A stretch of DNA of 64,000 bases from NCBI GenBank assembly GCA_016235045.1, contig JACRME010000016.1:1-64000 (forward strand), given 5' to 3'. The position numbers and the translations under genes were made by a program. Every line of letters starts with the position of its first letter. The stretch's first letter is position 1. Below the pieces are notes generated by a model. The model was not told the DNA's origin and searched no databases. It worked only from the letters and a program-made list of their open reading frames with translations. The stretch comes from Nitrosomonadales bacterium (GTDB lineage: Bacteria; Pseudomonadota; Gammaproteobacteria; Burkholderiales; Gallionellaceae). Positions 17,007 through 25,123 of this stretch are shown piece by piece.

Positions 17007-18737
17007 TCAGAAATTCCAGAACGTATCGAGTTCCGCCGGGGTGAAATCCCAGATGACATTGTGCGGCGGCAGAGACTCTTTGCTGAAGAACTCGGGCAGG
17101 CGGTCGTCTTCCTTGGTCAGACCGGCATCCAGGTTGAACTGGTGCTCGATCTTCAGCACCGATTTGCCCAGCGCTGTCACGTCGTCGCCCTTCAGGTTGA
17201 TGCCGAACTGGGCGTTGATCATGTCGATCAGCGACGACAGGCATTCGGGAATGTCCAAAGCCGGGAAGGCGATGAACAAACACATGCCGGTCGAATCGAT
17301 GGCCGCCGTGGCGATCTGCAGGTTGCGCGCGAGTTCGATCTGGCCTGTCTTCGACAGCGGATCGACATGGCCGCCCACGCTCAGGATGTTGGTGGCCACC
17401 GCGTAACCCGAAGTGTGGTCGGCCCCCATCGTGCCCATCGCATAGGTGACGCCGATGCCCTTGACGGCGCGCGGGTCGTAGGCAGGAATGCCCTGGTTCT
17501 TGACCACCGGTACGCGGGTCATGCCATAGATACGACCGAGCTGGCCGGCACCGCCGCCGAGCACGCGGCCTAGCGCTGTGCCCTTGCCGATCTCGTCGCG
17601 CAACATGCGCACCACGCCCTTGCCGTCGCCGAAAGGCAGCACGCCGGCTTCCATCGCGACACCGAACATCACCGCCGTTTCGATGCTGTCAACGCCGATG
17701 TCGTCCATGATGTGGTCGGCTTCGGCGATGTCATCGAGGTCTTCGATACAGCAGTCGGCGCCCAGGCCCCAGATGGTTTCATACTCGAAACCGGAGGTGA
17801 GGTACTTGCCGTCCTTGTCATTGTAGATCTGCGAACACTGTATCTGGCAGCCGGGATGGCAGGCGTGGGTCGGTACGCCGCCGCGCTTGACGATGGTGTC
17901 GTGCATGGTCTCGCCGGAAATCTTGTCGTGCGCGGCATACTGGCCGCTGGTGAAGTTGCGCGTCGGCAGGCCGCCGGCTTCGTTGAGGATGTTTACCAGC
18001 ACGTCGGTGCCGTAGGTGGGCAGGCCCTGGCCGCTGACCGGGTGGTCGAGCAGGGTCTTGGCGAAGATGCGCGACGCTTCCTTGAACTTGGCGGCGTCCT
18101 TGGGCATCACCGGTGGAACGCCGGTTTCGTCGATGGAAATGAACTTGATCTTTTTCGAGCCCATCACCGCGCCGAGACCGCCGCGGCCGAGACTGCGGAT
18201 ATGCGATTCGGGATCGGCCACGGAGATGTTGGCGGAGAGCATTTTCATTTCGCCGGCAGGGCCAACGGATACGACAGCAACCGGCTTGCCGTAGCGGGTC
18301 TGGACCTGGTTCACGATGGAGTAGTTGCCCTTGCCGAGCAACTCGGATTCTTCCTTGATGGTGACGGCATCCTTGGCGATATGCACGCTATACCACTTGT
18401 CGGCCTTCGGAATGCCTTCAACGATCAGCGCCCGGATGCCGAGCTTGGCGAGCATGCGGGCAGCAGTGCCGCCGGCGTTGCTTTCCTTGATGCCGCCGGT
18501 CAGCGGACTCTTGGCGCCGGCCGACAGGCGACCGGAGTTGGCGGCTGCCGTGCCGGTCAGCAGACCGGGCGAAAACACCAGCTTGTTGCTCGCGCCCAGC
18601 GCATGACAGGTGGGCGGTACTTCTTTGGCGACGATGGTGGAAGTCATTGCCCGTCCGCCCAGACCCACCCATTCCGCCGGGACGGGTTCGGTGCTGGTGG
18701 TGAGATCCGACATATTGATGCGAACTATCTTATCCAT
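17007..18737 (-). CDS. aor: Aldehyde:ferredoxin oxidoreductase (tungsten-type AOR)
   Basis: A 576-residue cytosolic AOR-family enzyme, the normal length, expected to bind a bis-pterin tungsten centre and one 4Fe-4S cluster and to oxidise aldehydes to acids (or reduce acids) with ferredoxin. Cluster cysteines are visible in CHPGCQIQC (293, 297, 301) and the distal Cys486 in GMCLF. The pterin-binding N-terminal half carries SAGAKSPLTGGIKESNAGG near 71-90. The ATG at 18737 has AGGAGA; the frame extends 18 codons upstream without a site. It is co-transcribed with the 63-residue ferredoxin upstream. The surrounding tup, moeA2 and MoaD-like genes support tungsten rather than molybdenum. Confidence 0.94.
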   Translation of the reverse strand: MDKIVRINMSDLTTSTEPVPAEWVGLGGRAMTSTIVAKEVPPTCHALGASNKLVFSPGLLTGTAAANSGRLSAGAKSPLTGGIKESNAGGTAARMLAKLGIRALIVEGIPKADKWYSVHIAKDAVTIKEESELLGKGNYSIVNQVQTRYGKPVAVVSVGPAGEMKMLSANISVADPESHIRSLGRGGLGAVMGSKKIKFISIDETGVPPVMPKDAAKFKEASRIFAKTLLDHPVSGQGLPTYGTDVLVNILNEAGGLPTRNFTSGQYAAHDKISGETMHDTIVKRGGVPTHACHPGCQIQCSQIYNDKDGKYLTSGFEYETIWGLGADCCIEDLDDIAEADHIMDDIGVDSIETAVMFGVAMEAGVLPFGDGKGVVRMLRDEIGKGTALGRVLGGGAGQLGRIYGMTRVPVVKNQGIPAYDPRAVKGIGVTYAMGTMGADHTSGYAVATNILSVGGHVDPLSKTGQIELARNLQIATAAIDSTGMCLFIAFPALDIPECLSSLIDMINAQFGINLKGDDVTALGKSVLKIEHQFNLDAGLTKEDDRLPEFFSKESLPPHNVIWDFTPAELDTFWNF

Positions 18738-18812
18738 GGTTATCTCCTGGTTGGTTGCTGCGGACGCCTCCGTGGGAAAGCGCAGTTTCAAGATACCGTT
18801 GGGCTGGCGGGT

Positions 18813-19004
18813 TCAGGCCGGCACGCAGGCGTCGGTGTTGCAAAGTTGGGCACACATCGGGCTGTCGTAAGTACCCTGGCACTCCTGGCACTTGTTCGGG
18901 TCGATGGTGTAGGCTTTTTCAATGTGGCTAATGGCACGGTTCGGGCACTCCGTTTCGCAGGCGCCGCAGCCGTTGCACAGATTAGGAACAATTTTGTAAG
19001 CCAT
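18813..19004 (-). CDS. 2[4Fe-4S] ferredoxin, AOR-associated
   Basis: A 63-residue ferredoxin with CNGCGACETECPNRAI and the longer second motif CQECQGTYDSPMCAQLC, the CxxC-x8-CxxxC spacing of Allochromatium/FdxN-type ferredoxins. It starts the transcript that continues into AOR 75 bases later and is the likely direct electron partner. A second ferredoxin at 22.7 kb, next to the hydrogenase, is identical at 55 of 63 positions. Confidence 0.95.
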   Translation of the reverse strand: MAYKIVPNLCNGCGACETECPNRAISHIEKAYTIDPNKCQECQGTYDSPMCAQLCNTDACVPA

Positions 19005-19101
19005 GGTGTTCTCCTTAAGGTGGTGGAATCGTTGCGATTCATGACGTAATTTGTGCGTCTGGCGATGAGTATTTCACTGCGAAAAACCCGATACAAGAGA
19101 T

Positions 19102-19115
19102 GCAAAACGTTTTGC
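19102..19115. promoter_or_regulatory. 14-bp perfect palindrome upstream of ferredoxin-AOR
   Basis: GCAAAACGTTTTGC is a perfect palindrome lying about 100 bases before the ferredoxin start. It is a possible operator for a helix-turn-helix regulator. It is seven bases away from the TGTAAC-N5-GTGACA dyad, so two regulators may meet here. Confidence 0.45.
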
Positions 19116-19122
19116 CGGGGGG

Positions 19123-19139
19123 TGTAACATTTCGTGACA
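19123..19139. promoter_or_regulatory. TGTAAC-N5-GTGACA dyad upstream of ferredoxin-AOR
   Basis: TGTAAC and GTGACA form an imperfect dyad around ATTTC, with symmetric T and C on the outside extending the arms to seven bases. The same 17-bp pattern occurs, in opposite orientation, upstream of the hydrogenase at 30611-30627. The binding protein is unknown. Confidence 0.55.
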
Positions 19140-19196
19140 CATTTCTGTGCGCCAGCGTCTGGACGGTGGCTGTGTTCTTTCAAAAAAGAGCAGTTG

Positions 19197-19324
19197 TCCG
19201 CAGATTACGCAGATTAACGCCGATTAAAACCAACCTTTACCCGGATACTTCTGCGCTCCTTTTGGGTGATGTGGTCTCTGCGCATAACAGCATGAAAATC
19301 TGCTTAATCTGCGTAATCTGCGGA
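19197..19324. repeat. Inverted repeat with 21-bp perfect arms
   Basis: TCCGCAGATTACGCAGATTA (plus one A) at 19197-19217 and its exact complement at 19304-19324 enclose 86 bases. This CAGATTACGCAGATTAA type is a dispersed bacterial intergenic repeat. With the two dyads above it accounts for the 337-base gap 19005-19341; I see no gene in it. Confidence 0.75.
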
Positions 19325-19341
19325 TGGATGGTTTTTTGGGT

Positions 19342-19713
19342 TCATCGACTTTGGGCCGGGGCCAGCATCCCAATCCGGTACTTTGCCAACAATTCATCCG
19401 CGTAAGGGGAATGCGGGCGCCCTTTTGTCTTGGTGTCGTAAGCCACGGTGGCTTCCTTGCCGCACCACGACGTAACGATTTCGGGCGGCGAGGGATGTTG
19501 CGGCAGGTAGGTGCCCAGGTCGTAGACGCTTCCCCGTATCGCCATCCAGCAGTTTCCCGGCATCGCATGTTTCGCCAGTTCCGCCGCCGGGATGACGCGC
19601 TCGGCGGCGATGGCGGCGCTTTCCCCGGCGGAGGGCAACCATTTCCCGCCGATCCAGAAGGCTGCCACCAACAGCCAGAAGACAACGGTGGCGGATAAAT
19701 AGAGCCGGCGCAT
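19342..19713 (-). CDS. Membrane-anchored cytochrome b5-like protein
   Basis: A 123-residue protein with one N-terminal membrane segment (about 5-26) and a cytochrome b5-like domain: NCWMAIRGSVYDLGTYLPQHP near 54-74 corresponds to the first heme-ligand region, and the second is around SWCGKEATVAYDTK. The usual HPGG is HPSPPE, so heme ligation by the second residue should be tested. It starts inside the stop region of the ferric-reductase-like gene and probably works as its electron partner. Confidence 0.75.
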   Translation of the reverse strand: MRRLYLSATVVFWLLVAAFWIGGKWLPSAGESAAIAAERVIPAAELAKHAMPGNCWMAIRGSVYDLGTYLPQHPSPPEIVTSWCGKEATVAYDTKTKGRPHSPYADELLAKYRIGMLAPAQSR

Positions 19714-20966
19714 TATCGAAATCCGAAATTCTCAAAGTGGATATGGCGGGGCGTGATGCCCCGCTGCCGAAGGGCGGGCTTCAACGCGGCGATCATGCCC
19801 GGTGGCCCGCACAGATAGCACTCGCGGTGCGAGAGTTCGTGCGCATCCGGAAGCAGCGCATCGAGATCGGGCTGCGGGTTGTCGACTTGCATTGTCTGCA
19901 GGGAAAGGTGCGGGTCCGCATGCGCAATATCTTGCAGCTCCTGAACAAAGGCGGCGCCGGTCCCGGACCGATAAAGATAGAGGAGCCTGGTTGGCTGAGA
20001 GACAAGGCCCTCCCGGAGGACTGCCAGGAAAGGGGTGATGCCGGTTCCGCCAGCGATCCAAAATTGCGGCAGCGGCGGCCGATGCGCCAGGAATTCGCCA
20101 AACCCGCCGTGGACGCGCGCCGTGACGCCGGGCCCGACCGACTGGATGTGTCGCGTGCAATCGCCCAGTGCCTTCACCGCAATCCGGATATGACCGCCGT
20201 TCTCCACCGAGCTGACGGTAAAGGGATGGAACTCTCCGCAGCCCCGGAACCCGGGGCCTGCGAAGAAGGCCACCAGAACGAACTGTCCCGTTGTCACGGC
20301 GACGGGGCCGCCCAGCGGTGCCAGCGAAATCTCGACCATGTCGGCGGCAACGCGTTGCGCCGACTGCACCACGTAGGGGCGTGCCGCAGTTCCAAAATCC
20401 GCCCGGATCACGCGCCATCCCAGCAACAACGCAGCCAGCGCCAGAATCGGCAGCACGGGCTCGTCGATCCCCAGCAGGATAAGGTGTGCCAGCCCGAGCA
20501 GCACGGCGACACCCAGCCCGATATGGAGCCAACGCCACGTCCGGTAAGGGAGGCGCGTCGCGAAGGTGGCCGCCAGGCCCAGCATCAGGAACAGCAGCGA
20601 CAGCCATCCCACCCATACCGGCCAGCCCTGGCTGAACGGGGAAAGCGTCTGCCACGCCGCCAGGCGGGACTCCTGCCAGGCCGCGGCGGCGAGCGCCAGC
20701 GGATGGGCGAGCAACAGGACATACGCCGCCATGCCGACCCAGTGGTGCCATCGGTACATCCGTTCCAGCCCCGCAAACCCGCGGGCCAGCCAGGTTTCCC
20801 TCAGCATCAGCAACAGAGCGACCAGCAGGAGGCTGCAGCCTGCCCATCCCAGCACGATGCCCAGCATTCGTCCCGTCGACACCTCCTCGGGGAATGCCCA
20901 CAGCACGAGGCCAAACGTGCAACCCGCGATCAGCAGCGGAATTGACAGGGTGCGCAGGATGGACAT
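19713..20966 (-). CDS. Ferric reductase-like transmembrane FAD/NAD(P)H oxidoreductase
   Basis: A 417-residue inner-membrane protein with about six hydrophobic segments carrying heme-type histidines (WHHWVGMAAYVLLLAHP, WRWLHIGLGVAVLLGLAHL). The cytosolic FNR module follows from about residue 205, with HPFTVSS for FAD, GGTGITPF for NAD(P)H and the C-terminal CGPPGM. It would carry electrons from NAD(P)H across the membrane to heme and an outer acceptor. The cytochrome b5-like gene overlaps its end. The acceptor is not evident. Confidence 0.85.
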   Translation of the reverse strand: MSILRTLSIPLLIAGCTFGLVLWAFPEEVSTGRMLGIVLGWAGCSLLLVALLLMLRETWLARGFAGLERMYRWHHWVGMAAYVLLLAHPLALAAAAWQESRLAAWQTLSPFSQGWPVWVGWLSLLFLMLGLAATFATRLPYRTWRWLHIGLGVAVLLGLAHLILLGIDEPVLPILALAALLLGWRVIRADFGTAARPYVVQSAQRVAADMVEISLAPLGGPVAVTTGQFVLVAFFAGPGFRGCGEFHPFTVSSVENGGHIRIAVKALGDCTRHIQSVGPGVTARVHGGFGEFLAHRPPLPQFWIAGGTGITPFLAVLREGLVSQPTRLLYLYRSGTGAAFVQELQDIAHADPHLSLQTMQVDNPQPDLDALLPDAHELSHRECYLCGPPGMIAALKPALRQRGITPRHIHFENFGFR

Positions 20967-20997
20967 GGGAGTCTGCCGAATTATTCAACAGGGATGG

Positions 20998-21291
20998 TTA
21001 GCGCGAGTTCGCACCGGGCTTGAGGTGATCGCAGATGTCCCGTCCGCCTGCTGCCAATGCCAATCCCCGCTGTTTCGCGCGCGCTTCCATCAGCCGGTGA
21101 TGTTCCAACTGGTATGCATGGCAATCCTCGTATTTCTTGAAGCCGCGAATTGCGGACTGGTGTTCGATCCGTTCCTCGGGCGTCATGAGTTTCCAGCCCC
21201 GGGTGTTTTTTTCACTGGCGTGCCACGGGCCCCGCGCAAGAGCAGGCCCCGCAAACAGCAGCGCCACGATGAGCAATTGCATTCTCTTCAT
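20998..21291 (-). CDS. Secreted hypothetical protein, Psi-type small periplasmic protein
   Basis: I do not recognise this 97-residue protein with confidence. It has a signal peptide (MKRMQLLIVALLFAGPALA) followed by a basic, His-rich domain with MTPEERIEHQSAIRGFKKYEDCHAYQ and two cysteines. AGGAGG precedes the ATG at 21291. It lies upstream of the ferric-reductase-like gene on the same strand. The MTPEER...H pattern resembles small periplasmic stress or metal proteins, but no metal site is clear. Confidence 0.65.
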   Translation of the reverse strand: MKRMQLLIVALLFAGPALARGPWHASEKNTRGWKLMTPEERIEHQSAIRGFKKYEDCHAYQLEHHRLMEARAKQRGLALAAGGRDICDHLKPGANSR

Positions 21292-21396
21292 GCTATGTGC
21301 CTCCTTTGGTTCTCGCGATCTTTCAACTGCGATCCTCATGGTACTCTGTAGTCGGCGACCGGCAGATGCTTTCGGTCTCGTCCGGCGGTTGCGGAT

Positions 21397-22545
21397 TCAG
21401 GGGCATGTCGGCACTCCGCAGTCGGCAAGGATATTCGTTACGGATTCTCCCGCCAGTCGCTCCACTGCGGCGAGAATCGCCAGCGCCGTGTCGTATTGCC
21501 CGGTCAATCCGCGCAGCGTTTCCGGTTGGTTGTGGAAGCGTTCCAATCCGTGCCGATAGTACTCTTCCAGATCTATCCGGCGATCTTCGCGCACCAGTTT
21601 GTCGGCAAGAAAAACGATGGCTGCCTCCCTCGGCGAACAGCCGTCATAGTCCATGTCCATGTGCTGCCCGATGACATCGCCCACCTCCGGAAAACCGAGG
21701 CTGGTCACGATGGCCGCGCCGCTCTCGGCATGGACGGGGTCTCCCTTGGCGATGTCATGCAGCAGGCTTGCGGCGCGCACCAGGTCGGGATCGATAATGA
21801 CGCCATGGGCATTGAGGCGTTTCGTCATGGCCTCCGCGACCGCCGCGACGGCATGGCCGTGGCGGCGGATCGGATCGTCCACCGCCAGCGCGGCGAGAAT
21901 GGCATCGCACTCGGCCGCTGTCGGCACGTGGCGGCGCGGAGCCAGCTTCGCCAATCGTTCGTAGTCCTCGGGAGTATCCATGTCGAGCAGGACGCCCTCG
22001 TCGAATACATGGACCTTGCTGGATTCTGCCTGGTGACGTTGCAGCAGGGCACCCAATTCGCCCGCGCCGTCTTCGGCAAGGATTTCGCCAAACAGCCTGC
22101 GGGCGATTAACGTTGGATGGCCGGGTCGTCCGTCAAATACCGGATAGACAATGGATGGGTGGCTCGATTCGTGGCGCTCGGCCATTGCTTTCACGGTTGC
22201 GGGACGTACCAGGGGGACGTCGGCAGGCAACAGGAAGCAGGCATCGACATCCCCGGACAACGACTTGATTCCCGCCTGCATGCTCGAGTACATGCCGCGG
22301 GCGAAGTCCGGATTGCGTACTGCCGGAATTCCCATGTATTTGAGCACCGGCTCCAGCCGCTCGGCTTCGTGGCCGGTGACGACGGCGATCCTGCCGATAC
22401 CGGCATTGCGGAACGTGTCGACGGCTGCTTCGATTACGGTTCTGCCGTCGAGACGCATCAGCGGCTTGAATCGATCCATGCGCGAGGAGTAGCCTGCGGC
22501 GAGGATCAAGGCCGCGAGGATGGGACGCTGGCGATGTGTGGACAT
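21397..22545 (-). CDS. MobA-like nucleotidyltransferase fused to HD domain
   Basis: A 382-residue two-domain protein. Residues 1-190 form a MobA/MocA-type NTP transferase (LAAGYSSRMDRFKPLMRLDG near 14-33, LLPADVPLVRP, GRPGHPTLI). Residues about 210-380 carry an HD phosphohydrolase fold (RHGHAVAAV, LLHDIAKGDP). The fusion resembles the DVU_1551-type family seen beside Mo/W enzymes. It may add a nucleotide to the AOR or another pterin cofactor. GGGAGAA supports the ATG at 22545; the frame runs 21 codons upstream. It follows the hydrogenase and ferredoxin genes on the same strand. Confidence 0.83.
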   Translation of the reverse strand: MSTHRQRPILAALILAAGYSSRMDRFKPLMRLDGRTVIEAAVDTFRNAGIGRIAVVTGHEAERLEPVLKYMGIPAVRNPDFARGMYSSMQAGIKSLSGDVDACFLLPADVPLVRPATVKAMAERHESSHPSIVYPVFDGRPGHPTLIARRLFGEILAEDGAGELGALLQRHQAESSKVHVFDEGVLLDMDTPEDYERLAKLAPRRHVPTAAECDAILAALAVDDPIRRHGHAVAAVAEAMTKRLNAHGVIIDPDLVRAASLLHDIAKGDPVHAESGAAIVTSLGFPEVGDVIGQHMDMDYDGCSPREAAIVFLADKLVREDRRIDLEEYYRHGLERFHNQPETLRGLTGQYDTALAILAAVERLAGESVTNILADCGVPTCP

Positions 22546-22675
22546 GACGGTTCTCCCGATATCCCCGTTCGGCGCCATTGCGTCCGTCGAGTTCGAAGCC
22601 GTTCGCATCCAGTTCGATGGATGTCCCCGGGTTGCTTGTCGCGGACAGGGCGCGGTGTTGGGGGTGTTGGCTCAG

Positions 22676-22867
22676 TCAGGCCTGCACGCAGGCATCCGTG
22701 TTGCAAAGCTGGGCACACATCGGGCTGTCGTAAGTGCCCTGGCATTCCTGGCACTTGCTCGCGTCGATGGCATAGAGCTTGTCGACGTGGCTGATGGCCC
22801 GGTTCGGGCACTCGGTCTCGCAGGCGGCACAGCCGTTGCACAGGTTGGGGACGATTTTGTAAGCCAT
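22676..22867 (-). CDS. 2[4Fe-4S] ferredoxin, hydrogenase-associated
   Basis: A 63-residue ferredoxin, 55 of 63 residues identical to the AOR-associated one; all cluster cysteines and their spacing are conserved (CNGCAACETECP, CQECQGTYDSPMCAQLC). Differences concentrate in the linker between the two motifs. It lies 67 bases after the hydrogenase large-subunit gene on the same strand, so it is probably the last electron-transfer gene of that operon and could shuttle electrons to or from AOR. Confidence 0.95.
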   Translation of the reverse strand: MAYKIVPNLCNGCAACETECPNRAISHVDKLYAIDASKCQECQGTYDSPMCAQLCNTDACVQA

Positions 22868-22934
22868 GATGCTCTCCTCGAAAATGACGGAATTCTCTGT
22901 GTGGTGCGCTGGATTCCGCTGGTTGATAAAACGT

Positions 22935-24020
22935 TTACCGCTCGGTGCAGGAAATGCACGGATCGATGCTGTTCACGATGATGGCGATGTCGGCAATCTT
23001 GGCGTCCTTCATCATGATGCGCAGGGCATCCCAGTTCATGAAACTCGGTACGCGCCACTTGACCCGCTCCGGTCGCGGCGAGTCGGTCATGCGCACGTAG
23101 TAGATGAGTTCGCCGCGGGGTGCCTCGCACTTGCCGATGGCCTCGCCGACCGGGATTGACGGTCGTTCCGTGGTGCACGAGGTTGGTCCCGCGGGCAGGT
23201 TGTCGAGACACTGGCGCAGGATGTCGACGGCGGTGGTGACCTCGGACAGACGGACTATCGCGCGCGACCAGACGTCGCCGTCGGACAGGGTGTGCACCGG
23301 TACTTCGAGCCGGTCGTAGGCCGCGTAGGGTGCCTTGACGCGCACGTCGTAGTTGATTCCCGAGGCGCGTGCGACCGGCCCGACGACGGAGCAGTCGACG
23401 GCGTCGGCATGGGAGAGGACGCCGATGCCGCGCGTGCGGCCGAGAATCGAGCCGTTGGTGCGGTAAAGGTGGGTGATCTCGGCGACGGCCGGTGCAATGC
23501 GGTCGAGCTGCGCCTTGAGGTAGGCAATGTTCTCGTCATCGATGTTGAAGCGCACGCCGCCGATGACATGGGCGCCCAGATCCATGCGGTTGCCGAACAT
23601 CGACTCCTTCACGTCCTGCATCATTTCGCGGACTTCCATGACATGCATGAACAGCGACTCGAAACCGACCAGGTGGGCGAGCACGCCGACGTTGAACAGG
23701 TGCGACGCAACGCGTTTGATTTCATCCGCGATGACGCGCATGTATTCGGCACGCGGCGGCACGGTGAGCCCGGCAATCTGCTCGATCGCCATGGCGTAGG
23801 CCTGCGGGTGGCTGTTGGAGCACAGCGAACAGATGCGCTCGGTCAATACCAGATTCTGGAACACATTGCGTTTGGTGACCAGGTACTCGATGCCGCGATG
23901 CACGTGACCGGCATGGATGTCCACATTGGCGACGGTTTCGCCGTGCACGTCGACCTTGAAATACATCGGCTCTTCGAGCGCAACGTTGAGCGGGCCGACC
24001 GGAATGGTGAAGTTGCTCAT
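22935..24020 (-). CDS. Group 4 [NiFe] hydrogenase large subunit
   Basis: A 361-residue NuoD/HycE/EchE-type catalytic subunit. Both nickel-binding pairs are intact: RICSLCSNSH (Cys64, Cys67) and DPCISCTER (Cys355, Cys358), which separates it from complex I NuoD, where they are lost. The protein ends three residues after the last cysteine, so there is no C-terminal extension for a maturation protease to remove, as I recall for CooH-type enzymes. The ATG at 24020 overlaps the NuoC-like stop (ATGA); the open frame extends upstream but only as an out-of-gene shadow. It should catalyse H+ reduction or H2 oxidation with ferredoxin. Confidence 0.93.
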   Translation of the reverse strand: MSNFTIPVGPLNVALEEPMYFKVDVHGETVANVDIHAGHVHRGIEYLVTKRNVFQNLVLTERICSLCSNSHPQAYAMAIEQIAGLTVPPRAEYMRVIADEIKRVASHLFNVGVLAHLVGFESLFMHVMEVREMMQDVKESMFGNRMDLGAHVIGGVRFNIDDENIAYLKAQLDRIAPAVAEITHLYRTNGSILGRTRGIGVLSHADAVDCSVVGPVARASGINYDVRVKAPYAAYDRLEVPVHTLSDGDVWSRAIVRLSEVTTAVDILRQCLDNLPAGPTSCTTERPSIPVGEAIGKCEAPRGELIYYVRMTDSPRPERVKWRVPSFMNWDALRIMMKDAKIADIAIIVNSIDPCISCTER

Positions 24021-24607
24021 GATGGACTCCCCTTGTTGGCCAGTATCTTTTCCCACAACCCCTTGGTGGTGGCGCTGTTGACCAGGGTCGAAAAGGGAAC
24101 CAGGCGTTCCAGCACGGCATTGTCGATATTCGGATCGATGAACAGGCGGCGCGGATCGGGATGGCCGCGAACGATGACGGAATAGAGCTCCATCAATTCG
24201 CGCTCGGGCCAATCGGCGCAGCGGAACAGCGTCGTCAGCGACTGCACGTCGCCGCCATAAGGCACGTACACCACCAGCGTCAGCGTGTCGCCGTCGACGT
24301 CGAAGTGGTAGTCGATTTCGAATGTCTTGCCGTCGCTGGCGGTGCCGCCAAAGTTGGTTGGCGCGACCGGCGTCTCGCCTTCCTTGGGCGGCGGCGCCGA
24401 CGGGGCCTTGGGCTGCAAAATGGTGATCGTCGACAGACGGGCGCCGATGGACTTCAGCAGTGCGGCGCTTGAAAGCAGGTCGTCCTTGTTGGCCAGCTTG
24501 CACCAACTGCAACAGACGCCTTTCTTGTTTTCGGTGGTGTTGAACTGAATACCGGATGGCGCGACAGCCGCCAGGCGCGCTTCGATGTTATCGGGCAGGA
24601 TGCTCAT
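24017..24607 (-). CDS. Hydrogenase NuoC-like (30-kDa type) subunit
   Basis: A 196-residue hydrophilic subunit. DWPERELMELYSVIVRGHPD near 137-156 is the NuoC/HycE-N signature. The N-terminal half contains an unusual Pro-rich linker (KAPSAPPPKEGETPVAP) and CCSWC, neither usual in NuoC. It bridges the large and small subunits at the membrane in this family. TAATG overlaps the upstream gene and ATGA the downstream gene, so the operon is tightly coupled. Confidence 0.88.
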   Translation of the reverse strand: MSILPDNIEARLAAVAPSGIQFNTTENKKGVCCSWCKLANKDDLLSSAALLKSIGARLSTITILQPKAPSAPPPKEGETPVAPTNFGGTASDGKTFEIDYHFDVDGDTLTLVVYVPYGGDVQSLTTLFRCADWPERELMELYSVIVRGHPDPRRLFIDPNIDNAVLERLVPFSTLVNSATTKGLWEKILANKGSPS

Positions 24608-25107
24608 TATTTGACTCCTCTTTCCGCCAGGGCCGTCTTGCGGCAGCCGGGGCAGAGGTTGCGTTGTATTTCGATTTCTTCAGCGGTGAAAGGCGGTACG
24701 ACCCCTGCGGGGTTGGGGGCGCTGGCGAGGGCCTTGGCGCCGCAAGCGGTGCAACTGACATAGGAAATCAGTTCGCGTATCGCCATCTCATACTGGTGTG
24801 CGGTGGCATGGGCCATGTGCCAGTCGTCGGTCTGGTGGATGGCGTCGGTGGGGCAGTAGTACTCGCACAGCCCGCAGAACACACAGGTGTTGTGCCACAA
24901 CATGAAGCGCAGTCCCTCCGGCGTCTTGTCGAAGCGAATGGCGCCGGGCGCGCAGACCTGTTCGCAGGCGCGGCAGGCGGTGCAACTGGACAGCTTGAAC
25001 TCGACGCGTCCGCGAAAATGCACCGGCGTCCATGCCGGGCCGAAGGGATAGACCTCGGTGGAGGGGCCGCGTATCAGGTTGCGAATCAAAGTTCTTACAT
25101 AGTTCAT
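24607..25107 (-). CDS. Hydrogenase NuoI/HycF-like 2[4Fe-4S] subunit
   Basis: A 166-residue polyferredoxin subunit with CTACRACEQVCAPGAI and CVFCGLCEYYCPTDAI binding two 4Fe-4S clusters. A C-terminal extension has two CxxC pairs (SCTACGAKA, NLCPGCRK) that look like a zinc ribbon or rubredoxin-like knuckle, as in HycF/HyfH. It passes electrons between the ferredoxin and the small subunit. Confidence 0.92.
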   Translation of the reverse strand: MNYVRTLIRNLIRGPSTEVYPFGPAWTPVHFRGRVEFKLSSCTACRACEQVCAPGAIRFDKTPEGLRFMLWHNTCVFCGLCEYYCPTDAIHQTDDWHMAHATAHQYEMAIRELISYVSCTACGAKALASAPNPAGVVPPFTAEEIEIQRNLCPGCRKTALAERGVK

Positions 25108-25123
25108 GACCGTTCCTTTTTAT

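Noticed and set aside
22920-22934. GATAAAACGTTTACC as a copy of the 19102 palindrome
   Set aside because: Only the central AAACGTTT is symmetric and it overlaps the end of the hydrogenase gene.
24021-24512. Upstream extension of the hydrogenase large-subunit frame
   Set aside because: The ATG at 24020 overlaps the previous stop as expected for the operon, and the extension translates the NuoC-like gene in the wrong frame.
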